Shown one piece after another: positions 53,107 to 62,063 of a DNA stretch of 64,000 nt (within the stretch, counting starts at the first letter, position 1; each line of letters starts with the position of its first letter). The position numbers were made by a program, and so were the translations under genes. Source of the DNA: Gammaproteobacteria bacterium. GTDB lineage: Bacteria > Pseudomonadota > Gammaproteobacteria > Chromatiales > Chromatiaceae. The notes below the pieces were generated by a model. That model saw only the letters and a program-made list of their open reading frames with translations. It was not told the DNA's origin and ran no database searches. The stretch covers positions 1 to 64,000 of the forward strand of contig JAABSM010000006.1 of the NCBI GenBank assembly GCA_011390365.1, in the 5' to 3' direction.

Positions 53107-55417
53107 CATATTTCCAGAATCCATACACCCGGGAGAGGGTCATCATCCGCCGGGCATAAAGCCGCCAGGTATAATTCTCTTCCACCCGCTCCATGCCGCC
53201 TTGTGATATGCGCTCCCAGCAGCCCGGATCCCCCTGGCACTTGGCGAAGAAATCGCCTATCTCCCGGGCTGCGGCGGCGCCGTGATTGGGATCGATGTGG
53301 AACCCCGACACGCCGTCCTCGATGATCTCCAGCGGACCACCGAAACAGGTAGCGAAGGTGGGCAGGCCCGAGGCCATGGCCTCGATCACCGTGAGGCCGA
53401 ACGCCTCGAACAGCGCCGGCTGCACGAACACCCCTTGTCGATCGGCGACGTAGCGATACAACTCCCCCGCCACCGCCTTCTCCATGTGGATCCCCAGCCA
53501 GCGCACCGAGGCGTCCAGGCCATGGCGATCGAACAGGGCGTGCATCGCCTGGATCTGCTCCCGCTCCTCCTCATCCGCCGAGTGCTCTGGGTTCACGTGA
53601 CCCGCGATCACCAACAGATTGGCTCTCTCCCTGAGGGTATCCGACGCCCCGTACCACTCCACCAGGCCGGCGATATTCTTGATGCGATCCAGACGCGCCA
53701 TGGTAAAAATGAGTGGCTTATTCCCCTCGCTTAACACACCGCGCCGATCATCCCCCACGTCGTCACCGAAAATCAGCTGATCCAGCTCGTCGTGCAGGTG
53801 GCGTAAGCGCTTCTCGGTGTCGCGGTAGGAGAAGTAGATATCTGAATCCGCGCCAGGTGAAACGATATTGAATTTGGGATCGTAGACATCCACCCCCTGT
53901 ACCACGCGATAGAGTTCCGGCATGGTATAGGCTTGGTAACTTTCGTACTGGCCGACGCTGTCATCCGTGCCGGCGATCTCCTGGTAGGTGCTGGTGATGA
54001 TGAAATCGGCGGTATTCATCGCCACCAGATCGGCGGTGAACTGGCAGGAGAAGTGATATCTTTCGTCGTTTTCCCGCCAGTAAAGGTCGGAATAGAGGTA
54101 TTTGGTCTTCTCCAGGGCATGGGCGATATTGCATTGGGTCACCCCCAGGCGCTGACTCAGCAGCGAGGCGACCAGGCTTCCGTCCGAGTAGTTTCCTACC
54201 AGCAGATCGGGACGCCCCCCGAGTTCCGACAGCAATTCCCGCTCCGAATCGAAGGCGAAGCGTTCCAGATAGGGCCAGATCTCGAAGCGAGAGATCCACC
54301 GCGGAATCACCTCGCCGCCCTCGGTGTGAAAGGGCACGCGCAGGATGACCGCATTCCGGGTGCCTGATACGGATTCCAGACGCTGGTCGCAGGTCGTCCC
54401 TTCCGACTCCGGAATCTGGCGGGTGAGGATCACGATCCGCGGCTCGATATCCAGGCCCTGCTCATGCAAGCGGCTGCGCATCTCCCGCTCCAGTGCCCGC
54501 ACCTGATCCAGGATATACACCACCTGGCCGCCAGTATCCGGACGCCCGAGCACGTTGGACTGACCAAAATAGCCGTGGGGGGTAATGATCGCGATGGAAA
54601 AGATCATCGGCACCCGACTGAGAAACTCCTCCAGGGTGCGCGGCGAGGGGGCTTCGAGGATATCGAGCAACAAATCCATGGTATCGCGAACACGCGCCAC
54701 GTCCTCGCCCCAACCCGGCTCGAAGCCCAGCGCTCGCAGCTCGTGACGCACCTCCTCCCAGGGCTTCTTGCCCGCCTTGCCCTTGAGGCTGCGCTGCGCC
54801 CCGCGCAGTGCGCTCCTGAGCCCCGATAGGTCGGAAATCGCTTCATTCAGCATCAGTTGCTGATCACGATACTTGTGGACTTGCAGGAAATCGAGCAGCC
54901 GCTGCTCGCCCTTTCCCACGCCCTCGAAGAGAACGCTAGAGAGGCGGCGATTGAGGAACTCGACACCGCGCCCGATGGACCCGGTTTCATGCAACTTGGA
55001 GAACTCCCGGGAGAAGGGGGCAAGGTCCACCTCCAGCGTCCACTCATCCGGCGGCACGCCCACCAGCCGCTCCTTGACTTCGAGGAACCGTTCGCCGCTC
55101 ATCTCCTCCAGACACAGGGTGTCCTGATGAAGACGCACGTAGACCCAGCGCGCCACCCGCGGCCGCAAGGCGAAACAGACCCAGCACTCATGCACCACCA
55201 CCTCCTGGCACCAGGAGATCAGATGCGCGAACGGGGACTCCTTCAGATTTTCCCGCGACTCCTCCCCGGCCAGCTCCGAAAACAGATCCAGCACATCGGA
55301 GCGCAACATCAATTGCCGATCGAGAGCGAGAAGACGATGCAGAAAGTGGTGCACCCTGGCCTTGTTCTCGTCGATATAGCGACCCGCTTCGACGATCGGA
55401 TTCGACTCCCGATTCAC
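53015..55417 (-). CDS. Sucrose synthase
   Basis: An 800-residue GT-B glycosyltransferase that reversibly makes sucrose and UDP from UDP-glucose and fructose, usually working in the cleavage direction. An N-terminal regulatory region is followed by [32 protein letters not shown] and the C-terminal [20 protein letters not shown]; the end [15 protein letters not shown] is typical. The start is GTG at 55417, overlapping the fructokinase stop (GTGA); upstream in-frame codons belong to the fructokinase gene region. Last gene of the sucrose operon. Confidence 0.95.
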   Translation of the reverse strand: MNRESNPIVEAGRYIDENKARVHHFLHRLLALDRQLMLRSDVLDLFSELAGEESRENLKESPFAHLISWCQEVVVHECWVCFALRPRVARWVYVRLHQDTLCLEEMSGERFLEVKERLVGVPPDEWTLEVDLAPFSREFSKLHETGSIGRGVEFLNRRLSSVLFEGVGKGEQRLLDFLQVHKYRDQQLMLNEAISDLSGLRSALRGAQRSLKGKAGKKPWEEVRHELRALGFEPGWGEDVARVRDTMDLLLDILEAPSPRTLEEFLSRVPMIFSIAIITPHGYFGQSNVLGRPDTGGQVVYILDQVRALEREMRSRLHEQGLDIEPRIVILTRQIPESEGTTCDQRLESVSGTRNAVILRVPFHTEGGEVIPRWISRFEIWPYLERFAFDSERELLSELGGRPDLLVGNYSDGSLVASLLSQRLGVTQCNIAHALEKTKYLYSDLYWRENDERYHFSCQFTADLVAMNTADFIITSTYQEIAGTDDSVGQYESYQAYTMPELYRVVQGVDVYDPKFNIVSPGADSDIYFSYRDTEKRLRHLHDELDQLIFGDDVGDDRRGVLSEGNKPLIFTMARLDRIKNIAGLVEWYGASDTLRERANLLVIAGHVNPEHSADEEEREQIQAMHALFDRHGLDASVRWLGIHMEKAVAGELYRYVADRQGVFVQPALFEAFGLTVIEAMASGLPTFATCFGGPLEIIEDGVSGFHIDPNHGAAAAREIGDFFAKCQGDPGCWERISQGGMERVEENYTWRLYARRMMTLSRVYGFWKYVTDLERSETRRYLQMLYGLQYRPLARRMLG

Positions 55418-56280
55418 CTGGCGAGCCCCCAGTCCGCGCTCGCCTGGCGATAGAACCCGGCGTCCGCGACGGTAGCGCCCCGCTGGCCGACGACCCGGGA
55501 GGCGAAGGATTGGGCGCGCTCCAGGGTCAGTCTCGGCTCCCAACCCAGAATCAGTCCGGCGATGACCACCGAAGCAAAGGCGTCCCCGGCCCCTACCGTA
55601 TCCACTACCTGGCTCTCGCCCTTGCGGGGCGCTACCTGCATCCGTTCGTTGCCGGCAACACGGGCCTCCGCACCCGCCTCGCCATGGGTGACCAGCAACA
55701 GCTCCAGATTGGCGGCGAGTTCGCCCTCATCATCTTCCAGCAGGGCCAGCTCACCGCCATTGAGTTTCGCCCAACGCGCCTCCCGAACCCATGCCCGTGC
55801 CCTGTCCCGCTGCCACCAGGGATCACGCAAATTGACATCGACAAAGACATTGCGGGCCGAGCGCTCCCTGAGGAATCGCAGCGCCCGCGCCGACGTCGCG
55901 TTGCGCAGCGCCAGGGTGCCGTGGTAAAGCAACGGGATCTCACCCAGAGGGGGAATCTGGGTCTCATCCACGAAGTCGTAGGCCCGATCCGCCAGAATTT
56001 CGTAGCTCGGCTCGCCACCCTCCAGTGAGATGTCGACCACGCCCGTCGGGTGGGCGGAATCAAGTTGCAATCCGGAGGTGTCCATCCCCCACCCCTTCAT
56101 GGCCGAGCGTATGCCATGTCCCAGCGGGTCATCACCTACCCGGGATACCAACAGGGGACTGAGGCCGAAGGCATGGAGGTTCCAGGCAACATTGAAAGGC
56201 GCCCCTCCCAGCACGGCGGCGCCATCGGGAAAACGATCGTAGAGCACCTCGCCGAAAATCACCGGTCTCTGTCCTGTCAT
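55414..56280 (-). CDS. Fructokinase, PfkB family
   Basis: A 288-residue ribokinase-family sugar kinase; by context it phosphorylates fructose released by sucrose synthase. N-terminal substrate pattern [12 protein letters not shown] with [13 protein letters not shown], and the PfkB C-terminal signature with catalytic Asp, [11 protein letters not shown]. Its ATG overlaps the upstream phosphatase stop (ATGA) and its TGA overlaps the sucrose synthase GTG, so all three are translationally coupled. Confidence 0.93.
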   Translation of the reverse strand: MTGQRPVIFGEVLYDRFPDGAAVLGGAPFNVAWNLHAFGLSPLLVSRVGDDPLGHGIRSAMKGWGMDTSGLQLDSAHPTGVVDISLEGGEPSYEILADRAYDFVDETQIPPLGEIPLLYHGTLALRNATSARALRFLRERSARNVFVDVNLRDPWWQRDRARAWVREARWAKLNGGELALLEDDEGELAANLELLLVTHGEAGAEARVAGNERMQVAPRKGESQVVDTVGAGDAFASVVIAGLILGWEPRLTLERAQSFASRVVGQRGATVADAGFYRQASADWGLAR

Positions 56281-57167
56281 GTCACCTCCCCTCCCTCAGC
56301 CACGGCGACCTGGGTCTGCCCGCACATCGTCTCAAGCCAGTCCCGGCTCTCCGGATAGCGCCGCGTCACCCCCTCCAGGATACCGGCGGCATAGTTGCCG
56401 TTCATGCCCAGATAGCCGCCCTTGGCGATGTACAGCGTATCCAGCTGGCCCTCTTCACCGGCCCGCAGCAACGCCTCCTTGCGCACCTCATCGGCGGCGT
56501 TGGCGACCAGAATGGAGTGAACGGGGCTCGCCAGCACCTCCAGTTCAGCGCTGCCGTCGCCAGCGAAGATGGTCCTTTCGTAACCGGCCCCGGATGCCAC
56601 CATCAGAAACTCCACCGCGTGGCGCTTGGTCGCGCGCGCCGGGACCACATCCACCAAACCGTTGGCACTGGCCTCGTCCCGGCTCCAGATCACCCGCGCA
56701 TTTATCCCCTGACTTTTGAGTCGCCCCTCCATGGTTTCAACCAGCCCCGCCGCCGAAGCTTGCGACTCCGTGATATAGCTCAGCTTGTAGCGGCCCTGGC
56801 GGGCCTTTTCCTGGAGTTCCAGCGCCGCCAGATCGGCGAACAGCTCGGCGAGATCGCCGTGATTGCGCCCCCGCCAATCCTCGCCGATATGCTCCCACCA
56901 GTTTTCCCAGGCGTGCCAGCGACCATTTTCCAGGGAGTGGATACTGGTCCCCACGTCGCACACCAGGAAGTCGGGTAAGGGAACCCGCCAGCTGCGTATC
57001 GCGTTCAGGGCCAGAGAGAGATGACGCCCGGTAACATAGGCGATGGAAACCGCCGGCATGGCGGCCAATCGCGCAAAACCAGGGCGCGCGCCGGGACTCT
57101 CCCGCGCCACCCCATTGGGCAACAGGGTACGATCCATGTCGCTACAGATCAGCAAGGGTTCGCTCAT
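56277..57167 (-). CDS. Sucrose-6-phosphate phosphatase (HAD family)
   Basis: A 296-residue phosphatase releasing sucrose from sucrose-6-phosphate. HAD motif I is CSDMDRTLLPNG, motif II includes AYVTGR, and motif IV includes FAGDGSAELEVL, a slight variation of the usual GDSGND. I use the ATG at 57167 because it overlaps the SPS stop (ATGA); the frame could start nine codons earlier. Second gene of the operon, completing the two-step synthesis begun by SPS. Confidence 0.9.
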   Translation of the reverse strand: MSEPLLICSDMDRTLLPNGVARESPGARPGFARLAAMPAVSIAYVTGRHLSLALNAIRSWRVPLPDFLVCDVGTSIHSLENGRWHAWENWWEHIGEDWRGRNHGDLAELFADLAALELQEKARQGRYKLSYITESQASAAGLVETMEGRLKSQGINARVIWSRDEASANGLVDVVPARATKRHAVEFLMVASGAGYERTIFAGDGSAELEVLASPVHSILVANAADEVRKEALLRAGEEGQLDTLYIAKGGYLGMNGNYAAGILEGVTRRYPESRDWLETMCGQTQVAVAEGGEVT

Positions 57168-59335
57168 GCGCCCTCCTCCGGCGGCAAGGTGCAAGCGCCG
57201 TAGAAATCATAATGCTCAATGGCCTCCAGGATGCCCCGGGCGTAGCTCTCCCGGGCGAAGTAGATCCGCTCCACATCCGCCAGGTGGGAAAGCTCCTCGC
57301 CGTGTCGGTTCGCCACCACCACCGCCAGGGTGTTGCCGCGCATCAGATCCTCGTCCGCCCCCGATCCGCCGGCGGCGAGGATATGCTCCAGCGGGATCCC
57401 CCACTGATCGGCATACCAGCGCAGGGCCATGCCCTTGGAGGCGCGAATCGGGATGATATCGAGAAACTGGCCGAAGGCGAGGTAGGTATTGACCGACAGC
57501 TCGGCCTGGTGGAGCATGCTCTGGATCTCTTCCAGGCAGGGAGACTTCTCCAGATCGATGTAGTAGCTGATCTTGAACTTGGCCTGCTCTTTGCGCGGCT
57601 GCAACTCGATACCGGGCAACCCCTCCATCAGACGCTTGACCCGGATCGGCTGCCACAGATATTCGATATGCCGCTCCCAACCCTTGTCTTCGGTCAGTTG
57701 CGGCGCATAGTGGATCTCGGTACCGGCGCCGGTGATGAGGATATCGGGCTGGGGTATGCCGTAGCGCCGCATCACTCGCAGCGCCGACTCCATCGAACGC
57801 CCGGTGGCGATGCCGAAGGTGGCGCACTTGCGGTTATCGCGCACCACCCGGACGAACTCCGCCAGGGATTCCGGATCCCCCAGCAGGTTCTGATCCAGAT
57901 CGGTGAAGATGGCACGGTCGTGGTAGAGCATGCGCCGCCGGGAGAGTCTGGGACGCTCCGGCAGCGAATCCCGTTGCTCCACCAGCGGCCGAATCGCGGC
58001 GATGTACTTGTCGGCATGGGCCTCCCAGGAGTAGTGCCGCGCGACCCCCTTGAGACCGCTTTCGGACATCTTCCGCCATTGCGCCTGATTGCTCAGCGCC
58101 TTGAGCAGCGACTTGGCCATCTCGGCGCCATCGAGGGGATCGATGAGATAGCCGTTGCGGCAATGGCTGATGATGTCCCGGGGGCCGCCATCCTCGGTGG
58201 CGACGATGGGCAGGCCGCTGGCGGCGGCCTCGATCAGCGTCAGCCCGAAGGGCTCGGTCAGGGCCGGATTGACGAAGACCCCCTTGCTCAGGGCGGTCAG
58301 CCGGTAGAACTCGGAGACCTGATCCGCCGTGTGGTGTTTGGGGATGGCGATCGAGCCATACAGGTCATAGGCATCCATCAGCAACAGGATCTCGCTCAGC
58401 ACCCCGCGCGATCCGGCATCCATCTCGCGAATATCATCCCGATTGCCCGCCACCACCACCAGATTGGCCATCTTGCGCAACTCGTCGGACTGGCCGAAGG
58501 CCTCGACCAGGGTCGTGATGTTCTTGCGCTCATCCGGGCGCGACAGCGCCAGCACCATCGGTTTTTCCGGATCACGCAGAAATCGCTTCAACTCGCGATA
58601 AACCTTGCCTCGCCGTTCACCTCCCTGGGCGGGGAAGAAGCGCTTGAGGTCGGTCCCCGGCGGGATCACCTCCATCTGCCGCGGCTGGTAGTGATCGTAC
58701 ATGCCGTACTGCTCTTCCACCTCGTTAGCGGTACTGGCGATCACCATGCGCGCGACCGCAAGAGTCTCCTCCTCCGCCTCGATGCGACGCGCCATGCTGT
58801 ATTTGCTCTCGATATCCTGGCCGGTCAATCCTCGCGCCAGCAGGCGTCGCCGCTTGACCCGACCCAGCGAGTGGCCGGTATGGATCAGCGGGATTTCCAG
58901 CAGATTAGCCAGCCGTGACCCCACATAGCCGGCATCGGCGTAATGGCTGTGGATGAGATCGGGAAGCCGAGACTGACCGCGCAGGTATTCCGCCGTGTTG
59001 TCCGCGAAGCTATCCAGGTGATCCCACAATTGCTCCTTGGGGATGTATCCCTCGGGTCCGGCCTCGATGCGCACGATACTCGCCTTGCCGCCCAGCGCCT
59101 CCTCCGGCTTGCCGTAGTCGGAACTCACATGGGTGTCGATCACCGCGCGGGTAAGCAGCTCCACCCGTTCGACATCCTCCCGCTCCCCCAAGGCGCGGGC
59201 CAGCTCGACCACATACTTGGTCTGGCCGCCGGTGTCCGCGTCCCGCCCGAGTTCGAGTTCCCGCCCCCGGATCAGGCCATGCACGCTCACCAGCACGATG
59301 TACAGCGGTTGCCTGGCCGATTGTTTCTTTTTCAT
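57164..59335 (-). CDS. Sucrose-phosphate synthase
   Basis: A 723-residue two-domain enzyme. Residues about 1-460 form the GT-B synthase joining UDP-glucose and fructose-6-phosphate: VSVHGLIRG, DTGGQTKYVVELARAL, HSHYADAGYVG, TGHSLGRVKRRRLL, EPFGLTLIEAAASGLPIVAT. Residues about 480-710 are an HAD phosphatase-like domain (FTDLDQNLLGDPESLAEF, GIATGRSMESAL, GGSGADEDLM), as in the bifunctional-type SPS of cyanobacteria and methanotrophs. First gene of the operon; 183 bases separate it from the divergent regulator gene, which must contain both promoters. Confidence 0.95.
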   Translation of the reverse strand: MKKKQSARQPLYIVLVSVHGLIRGRELELGRDADTGGQTKYVVELARALGEREDVERVELLTRAVIDTHVSSDYGKPEEALGGKASIVRIEAGPEGYIPKEQLWDHLDSFADNTAEYLRGQSRLPDLIHSHYADAGYVGSRLANLLEIPLIHTGHSLGRVKRRRLLARGLTGQDIESKYSMARRIEAEEETLAVARMVIASTANEVEEQYGMYDHYQPRQMEVIPPGTDLKRFFPAQGGERRGKVYRELKRFLRDPEKPMVLALSRPDERKNITTLVEAFGQSDELRKMANLVVVAGNRDDIREMDAGSRGVLSEILLLMDAYDLYGSIAIPKHHTADQVSEFYRLTALSKGVFVNPALTEPFGLTLIEAAASGLPIVATEDGGPRDIISHCRNGYLIDPLDGAEMAKSLLKALSNQAQWRKMSESGLKGVARHYSWEAHADKYIAAIRPLVEQRDSLPERPRLSRRRMLYHDRAIFTDLDQNLLGDPESLAEFVRVVRDNRKCATFGIATGRSMESALRVMRRYGIPQPDILITGAGTEIHYAPQLTEDKGWERHIEYLWQPIRVKRLMEGLPGIELQPRKEQAKFKISYYIDLEKSPCLEEIQSMLHQAELSVNTYLAFGQFLDIIPIRASKGMALRWYADQWGIPLEHILAAGGSGADEDLMRGNTLAVVVANRHGEELSHLADVERIYFARESYARGILEAIEHYDFYGACTLPPEEGA

Positions 59336-59464
59336 CTCCTACTCCCTCGCTGCCCCCTCGCTTCCTCACGTATCGAGACTAAACAACCCGTCTGAATTAA
59401 TCAAGCCGGCGGCGCGCCGATGTGAACCCGCCCTGCGTCCCATCACCAAAAACTGTTACAGAAT

Positions 59465-59475
59465 CCGAATTTCGG
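59465..59475. promoter_or_regulatory. Candidate operator between SPS and the MarR-type gene
   Basis: The perfect dyad CCGAA-T-TTCGG lies just before a GATAAT (59477-59482) that could be the -10 of the regulator gene, 37 bases before its ATG. A repressor binding here would block its own promoter. MarR proteins bind such short dyads; assignment is inference. Confidence 0.35.
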
Positions 59476-59518
59476 CGATAATGGTCCTTTTCGCGAGCGC
59501 AACCCAGAGCCTACCCGG

Positions 59519-60037
59519 ATGGCTACATCCCAGCAATCAGAACAGATACTCATCGCCCTGCGCAGGGTGAATCGGGCGATTGACCTGCACTCCCGCAAAC
59601 TGGCCCAGACCCATGGCCTGACCAGCCCGCAAGCGGTGGTGCTGAAAGCGGCGGCGACCCAACACCCACTGACCACCGGGGAACTGGCGGACAGGGTAAG
59701 CCTGAGCCAGGCGACGGTGACCGACATCCTCAAACGCCTGGAACAGAGAGGTCTCATCGAACGCCGCCGGGACACCCGCGACAGACGCCGGGTGCTGGTA
59801 TCGGTGACCCAAGACGGCCAGCAACTCGTCGCCACCGCGCCGCCCTTGCTGCAAGAGCGCTTTCTGAGACGCTTCGAACAGCTCAAGGACTGGGAACGCA
59901 ACCTGCTCATCGCCTCCATCCAACGTACCGCGGAACTGATGGATGCGGAGGAGCTGGACGTCGCGCCGATGCTCTCCAACGGCCCCATCTGCCCGCCCTC
60001 GCCCTGCGACGAAGAGGAATCCGCCACCACCGTGTGA
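59519..60037 (+). CDS. MarR-family regulator, EctR/CosR-like
   Basis: A 172-residue winged-helix regulator. The DNA-binding part (PLTTGELADRVSLSQATVTD, LEQRGLIERRRDTRDRRR) is standard MarR. The C-terminal half, with APPLLQERFLRRFEQLKDWE and MDAEELDVAPMLSNGPI, matches the subgroup that controls compatible-solute genes (EctR of halophilic methylotrophs, CosR of Vibrio). Its divergent position next to the sucrose operon suggests it governs sucrose as an osmolyte. It ends 18 bases before the convergent maf gene. Confidence 0.85.
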   Translation: MATSQQSEQILIALRRVNRAIDLHSRKLAQTHGLTSPQAVVLKAAATQHPLTTGELADRVSLSQATVTDILKRLEQRGLIERRRDTRDRRRVLVSVTQDGQQLVATAPPLLQERFLRRFEQLKDWERNLLIASIQRTAELMDAEELDVAPMLSNGPICPPSPCDEEESATTV

Positions 60038-60055
60038 CAGGCGCGACGCCGCCGA

Positions 60056-60631
60056 TCAGGGAAGCGCGACCCCCTCCTCCGCCAGCATATCCACCAGCCG
60101 GATCAGCGGCAGACCGATGAGGGCGTTGGGGTCCTCCCCATGCAGACCGCGAAACAGGGTGATGCCCAAACCCTCCGACTTGAAGCCGCCGGCGCAATTG
60201 AAGGGCTGTTCCGCGTCGACGTAGCGGGCGATCCGCTCGTCATCCAGCTCCCGAAAACGCACCCTGAAAGGCTCGCAGATCACCTGACGCCGTCCGCTCA
60301 TCCCGTTGAACAGACACAACCCGGTCAGAAACAACACCTCTTTCCCCGCACTATCCCGCAGCTGCCGCATGGCGTTATCGCGACTCCCCGGCTTGCCCAG
60401 CACCCGATCCTCCAGACAAGCCACCTGATCCGAGCCGATGATCAGTGCCTTTGGGAAGCGCTGGGCGACCGCCTCCGCCTTGCGCGCCGCCAGCCGCATC
60501 ACCAGCGCCTCCGGCTTTTCACCCGCTTCCCGGGTCTCATCGACCTCCGGCGCGCATGTCTCGAAGCTCAACCCCAACCGCTCCAGCAATTCACGTCGAA
60601 AAGGCGAAGTGGACGCCAATACCAACTGCAT
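60056..60631 (-). CDS. Maf-family nucleotide pyrophosphatase (YceF type)
   Basis: A 191-residue house-cleaning enzyme hydrolysing modified nucleoside triphosphates, in the YceF subgroup 7-methyl-GTP. Markers: LVLASTSPFRRELLERLGL at the start, IIGSDQVACLEDRVLGKPG, and CAGGFKSEGLGITLFRGLHG. The ATG at 60631 is the family start; 20 upstream codons in frame are not supported. In many gammaproteobacteria this gene is divergent from yceD-rpmF; here it is not. Confidence 0.92.
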   Translation of the reverse strand: MQLVLASTSPFRRELLERLGLSFETCAPEVDETREAGEKPEALVMRLAARKAEAVAQRFPKALIIGSDQVACLEDRVLGKPGSRDNAMRQLRDSAGKEVLFLTGLCLFNGMSGRRQVICEPFRVRFRELDDERIARYVDAEQPFNCAGGFKSEGLGITLFRGLHGEDPNALIGLPLIRLVDMLAEEGVALP

Positions 60632-60986
60632 GTACACCCCCGTGAGCTCCGCGAACTCAAACAGAATAACCATAAATGAGATCTGTTTCACATCTCTTCG
60701 AGAGTTATAGTATCATGATCGGCCGCGCTTTGTTGCGTGCTAAGCTCTGATGGAATCACCGCTTTTCACCGGCGGCGGGCATCCGTCACGGGCCGTCCCG
60801 AGTCGGACGCATGCGCCACGGGCGATAGCGAACAGGGACGCAAACAAACGGAGCCGATAGTTGACGGCGGGAATGCAACACCATAGTTTCCGGCCCGGCC
60901 TCAAAGATTTGATCGATGTCACACTTGTCTCGCCCCAGGCCGCGAGCCAAACCGCGAAAAAGTGAAAACCAATCCAGGAACAGTCT
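60632..60986. other. Intergenic region between maf and the TctC-like gene
   Basis: About 355 bases. The left end (60690-60720) is AT-rich, including TTATAGTATCAT, and could be a promoter. I see no gene; the frames present are short and lack family features. Confidence 0.4.
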
Positions 60987-61967
60987 ATGAAAACAGGACA
61001 CCTCACCTCCCGAGTCATCAGCGGCATTCTGCTGCTGGCCCTCGCTACCTTGGCCCTGGCGGAAACAGCGGCGCCGGAAAACTACCTGGACGGCCCGTTG
61101 ACCCTCATCGTGCCACGCGGCCAGGGCGGCGGCTCCCACAAGCTGGCGATGAAGATGGCCGCCGAGCTGGAAGAGATCACCGGCGTCGAGGTCCTTATCG
61201 AGAACATTCCCGCCGACGACGGCGAGGAGGCGATAAGGGAATTCATGAAACGCCCGCGCGACGGTCGCACCCTGTTACAGCATGTGGACGATGTACCCAG
61301 CGCCTATGCCAAGGGCGAGATCAAGTTCGACCCCACCAAAGACCTGGTGCCCGTGGCCGTCGTGCAGATCACCTTCAGCCAGCTCTACATCCGCAACATC
61401 GAAACGCGGTTTTCCGACTGGACGGAGTTCCTGCAGTACGCCCGCGAACACCCGGGCGAGCTGACCGTATCGCTGGTGGGGCATGAAGGGGCGATGGAGG
61501 CGCTGCTGCTGGAGATGCTGATCCAGGAGGCGGGCATCGAAGTCGCCCACGAGGCCTACAACAAGCCCTCCGAGCGCTACATGTCGCTGGTCAAGGGCAA
61601 GGTGGACGCGCTCATCGAACAGCCCGGCGACGTGCGCGTGTTCCTCGACAATCGCATGATCAAGCCGATTCTCACGCTGCTGCCGGAGCCCCATCCGGTT
61701 TTCCCCGACGCAGCCGGCCTCAACTCCGTCAAAGAGGATTTTCCGACCCTCTATCGCGCGCGCATGTACTTCGCCCACGGCGACCTGCCGAAGGAGAAAC
61801 TCGCCTATCTTGAATGGGCGCTGAAAAAAGCCTATGATTCCCACGACTTCCAGGCCTTCAACGAGAAGGGCTTCATGAACCTCATTGACAGCTATCGCGA
61901 TATCGAAGGCGGCAAGAGGTTCGTCGGCGACATGATCAACACCTTCAAGAGGATCAACGGTAAGTAA
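60987..61967 (+). CDS. TctC/Bug-type periplasmic binding protein
   Basis: A 326-residue exported protein with a signal peptide (ISGILLLALATLALA). The mature part follows the tripartite tricarboxylate transporter receptor (TctC/Bug) plan: LTLIVPRGQGGGSHKLAMKM at the start, then ENIPADDGEEA and the inter-lobe VALVGHEG-like SLVGHEGAMEALLLE. Bug proteins bind small carboxylates. No TctA/TctB membrane genes follow; a sensor gene follows instead, so this protein may present a ligand to a sensor rather than a transporter. Confidence 0.8.
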   Translation: MKTGHLTSRVISGILLLALATLALAETAAPENYLDGPLTLIVPRGQGGGSHKLAMKMAAELEEITGVEVLIENIPADDGEEAIREFMKRPRDGRTLLQHVDDVPSAYAKGEIKFDPTKDLVPVAVVQITFSQLYIRNIETRFSDWTEFLQYAREHPGELTVSLVGHEGAMEALLLEMLIQEAGIEVAHEAYNKPSERYMSLVKGKVDALIEQPGDVRVFLDNRMIKPILTLLPEPHPVFPDAAGLNSVKEDFPTLYRARMYFAHGDLPKEKLAYLEWALKKAYDSHDFQAFNEKGFMNLIDSYRDIEGGKRFVGDMINTFKRINGK

Positions 61968-61990
61968 CCGCCGGTCCGAAACTCCGCCCG

Positions 61991-62019
61991 AGAACCGCCG
62001 CCTGCTCGGCGGTTCTTTG
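61991..62019 (+). terminator. Terminator-like hairpin after the TctC-like gene
   Basis: AGAACCGCCG pairs with CGGCGGTTCT around a six-base loop, followed by TTTGCG. It lies 23 bases after the stop; the short T-run suggests partial termination before the sensor gene. Confidence 0.6.
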
Positions 62020-62063
62020 CGTTGCGATAAGCGTAAACATACACAACCTGAAAAAACACCCTT

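Noticed and set aside
57212-58918. 568-codon plus-strand frame opposite SPS
   Set aside because: Antisense shadow of a clearly conserved enzyme.
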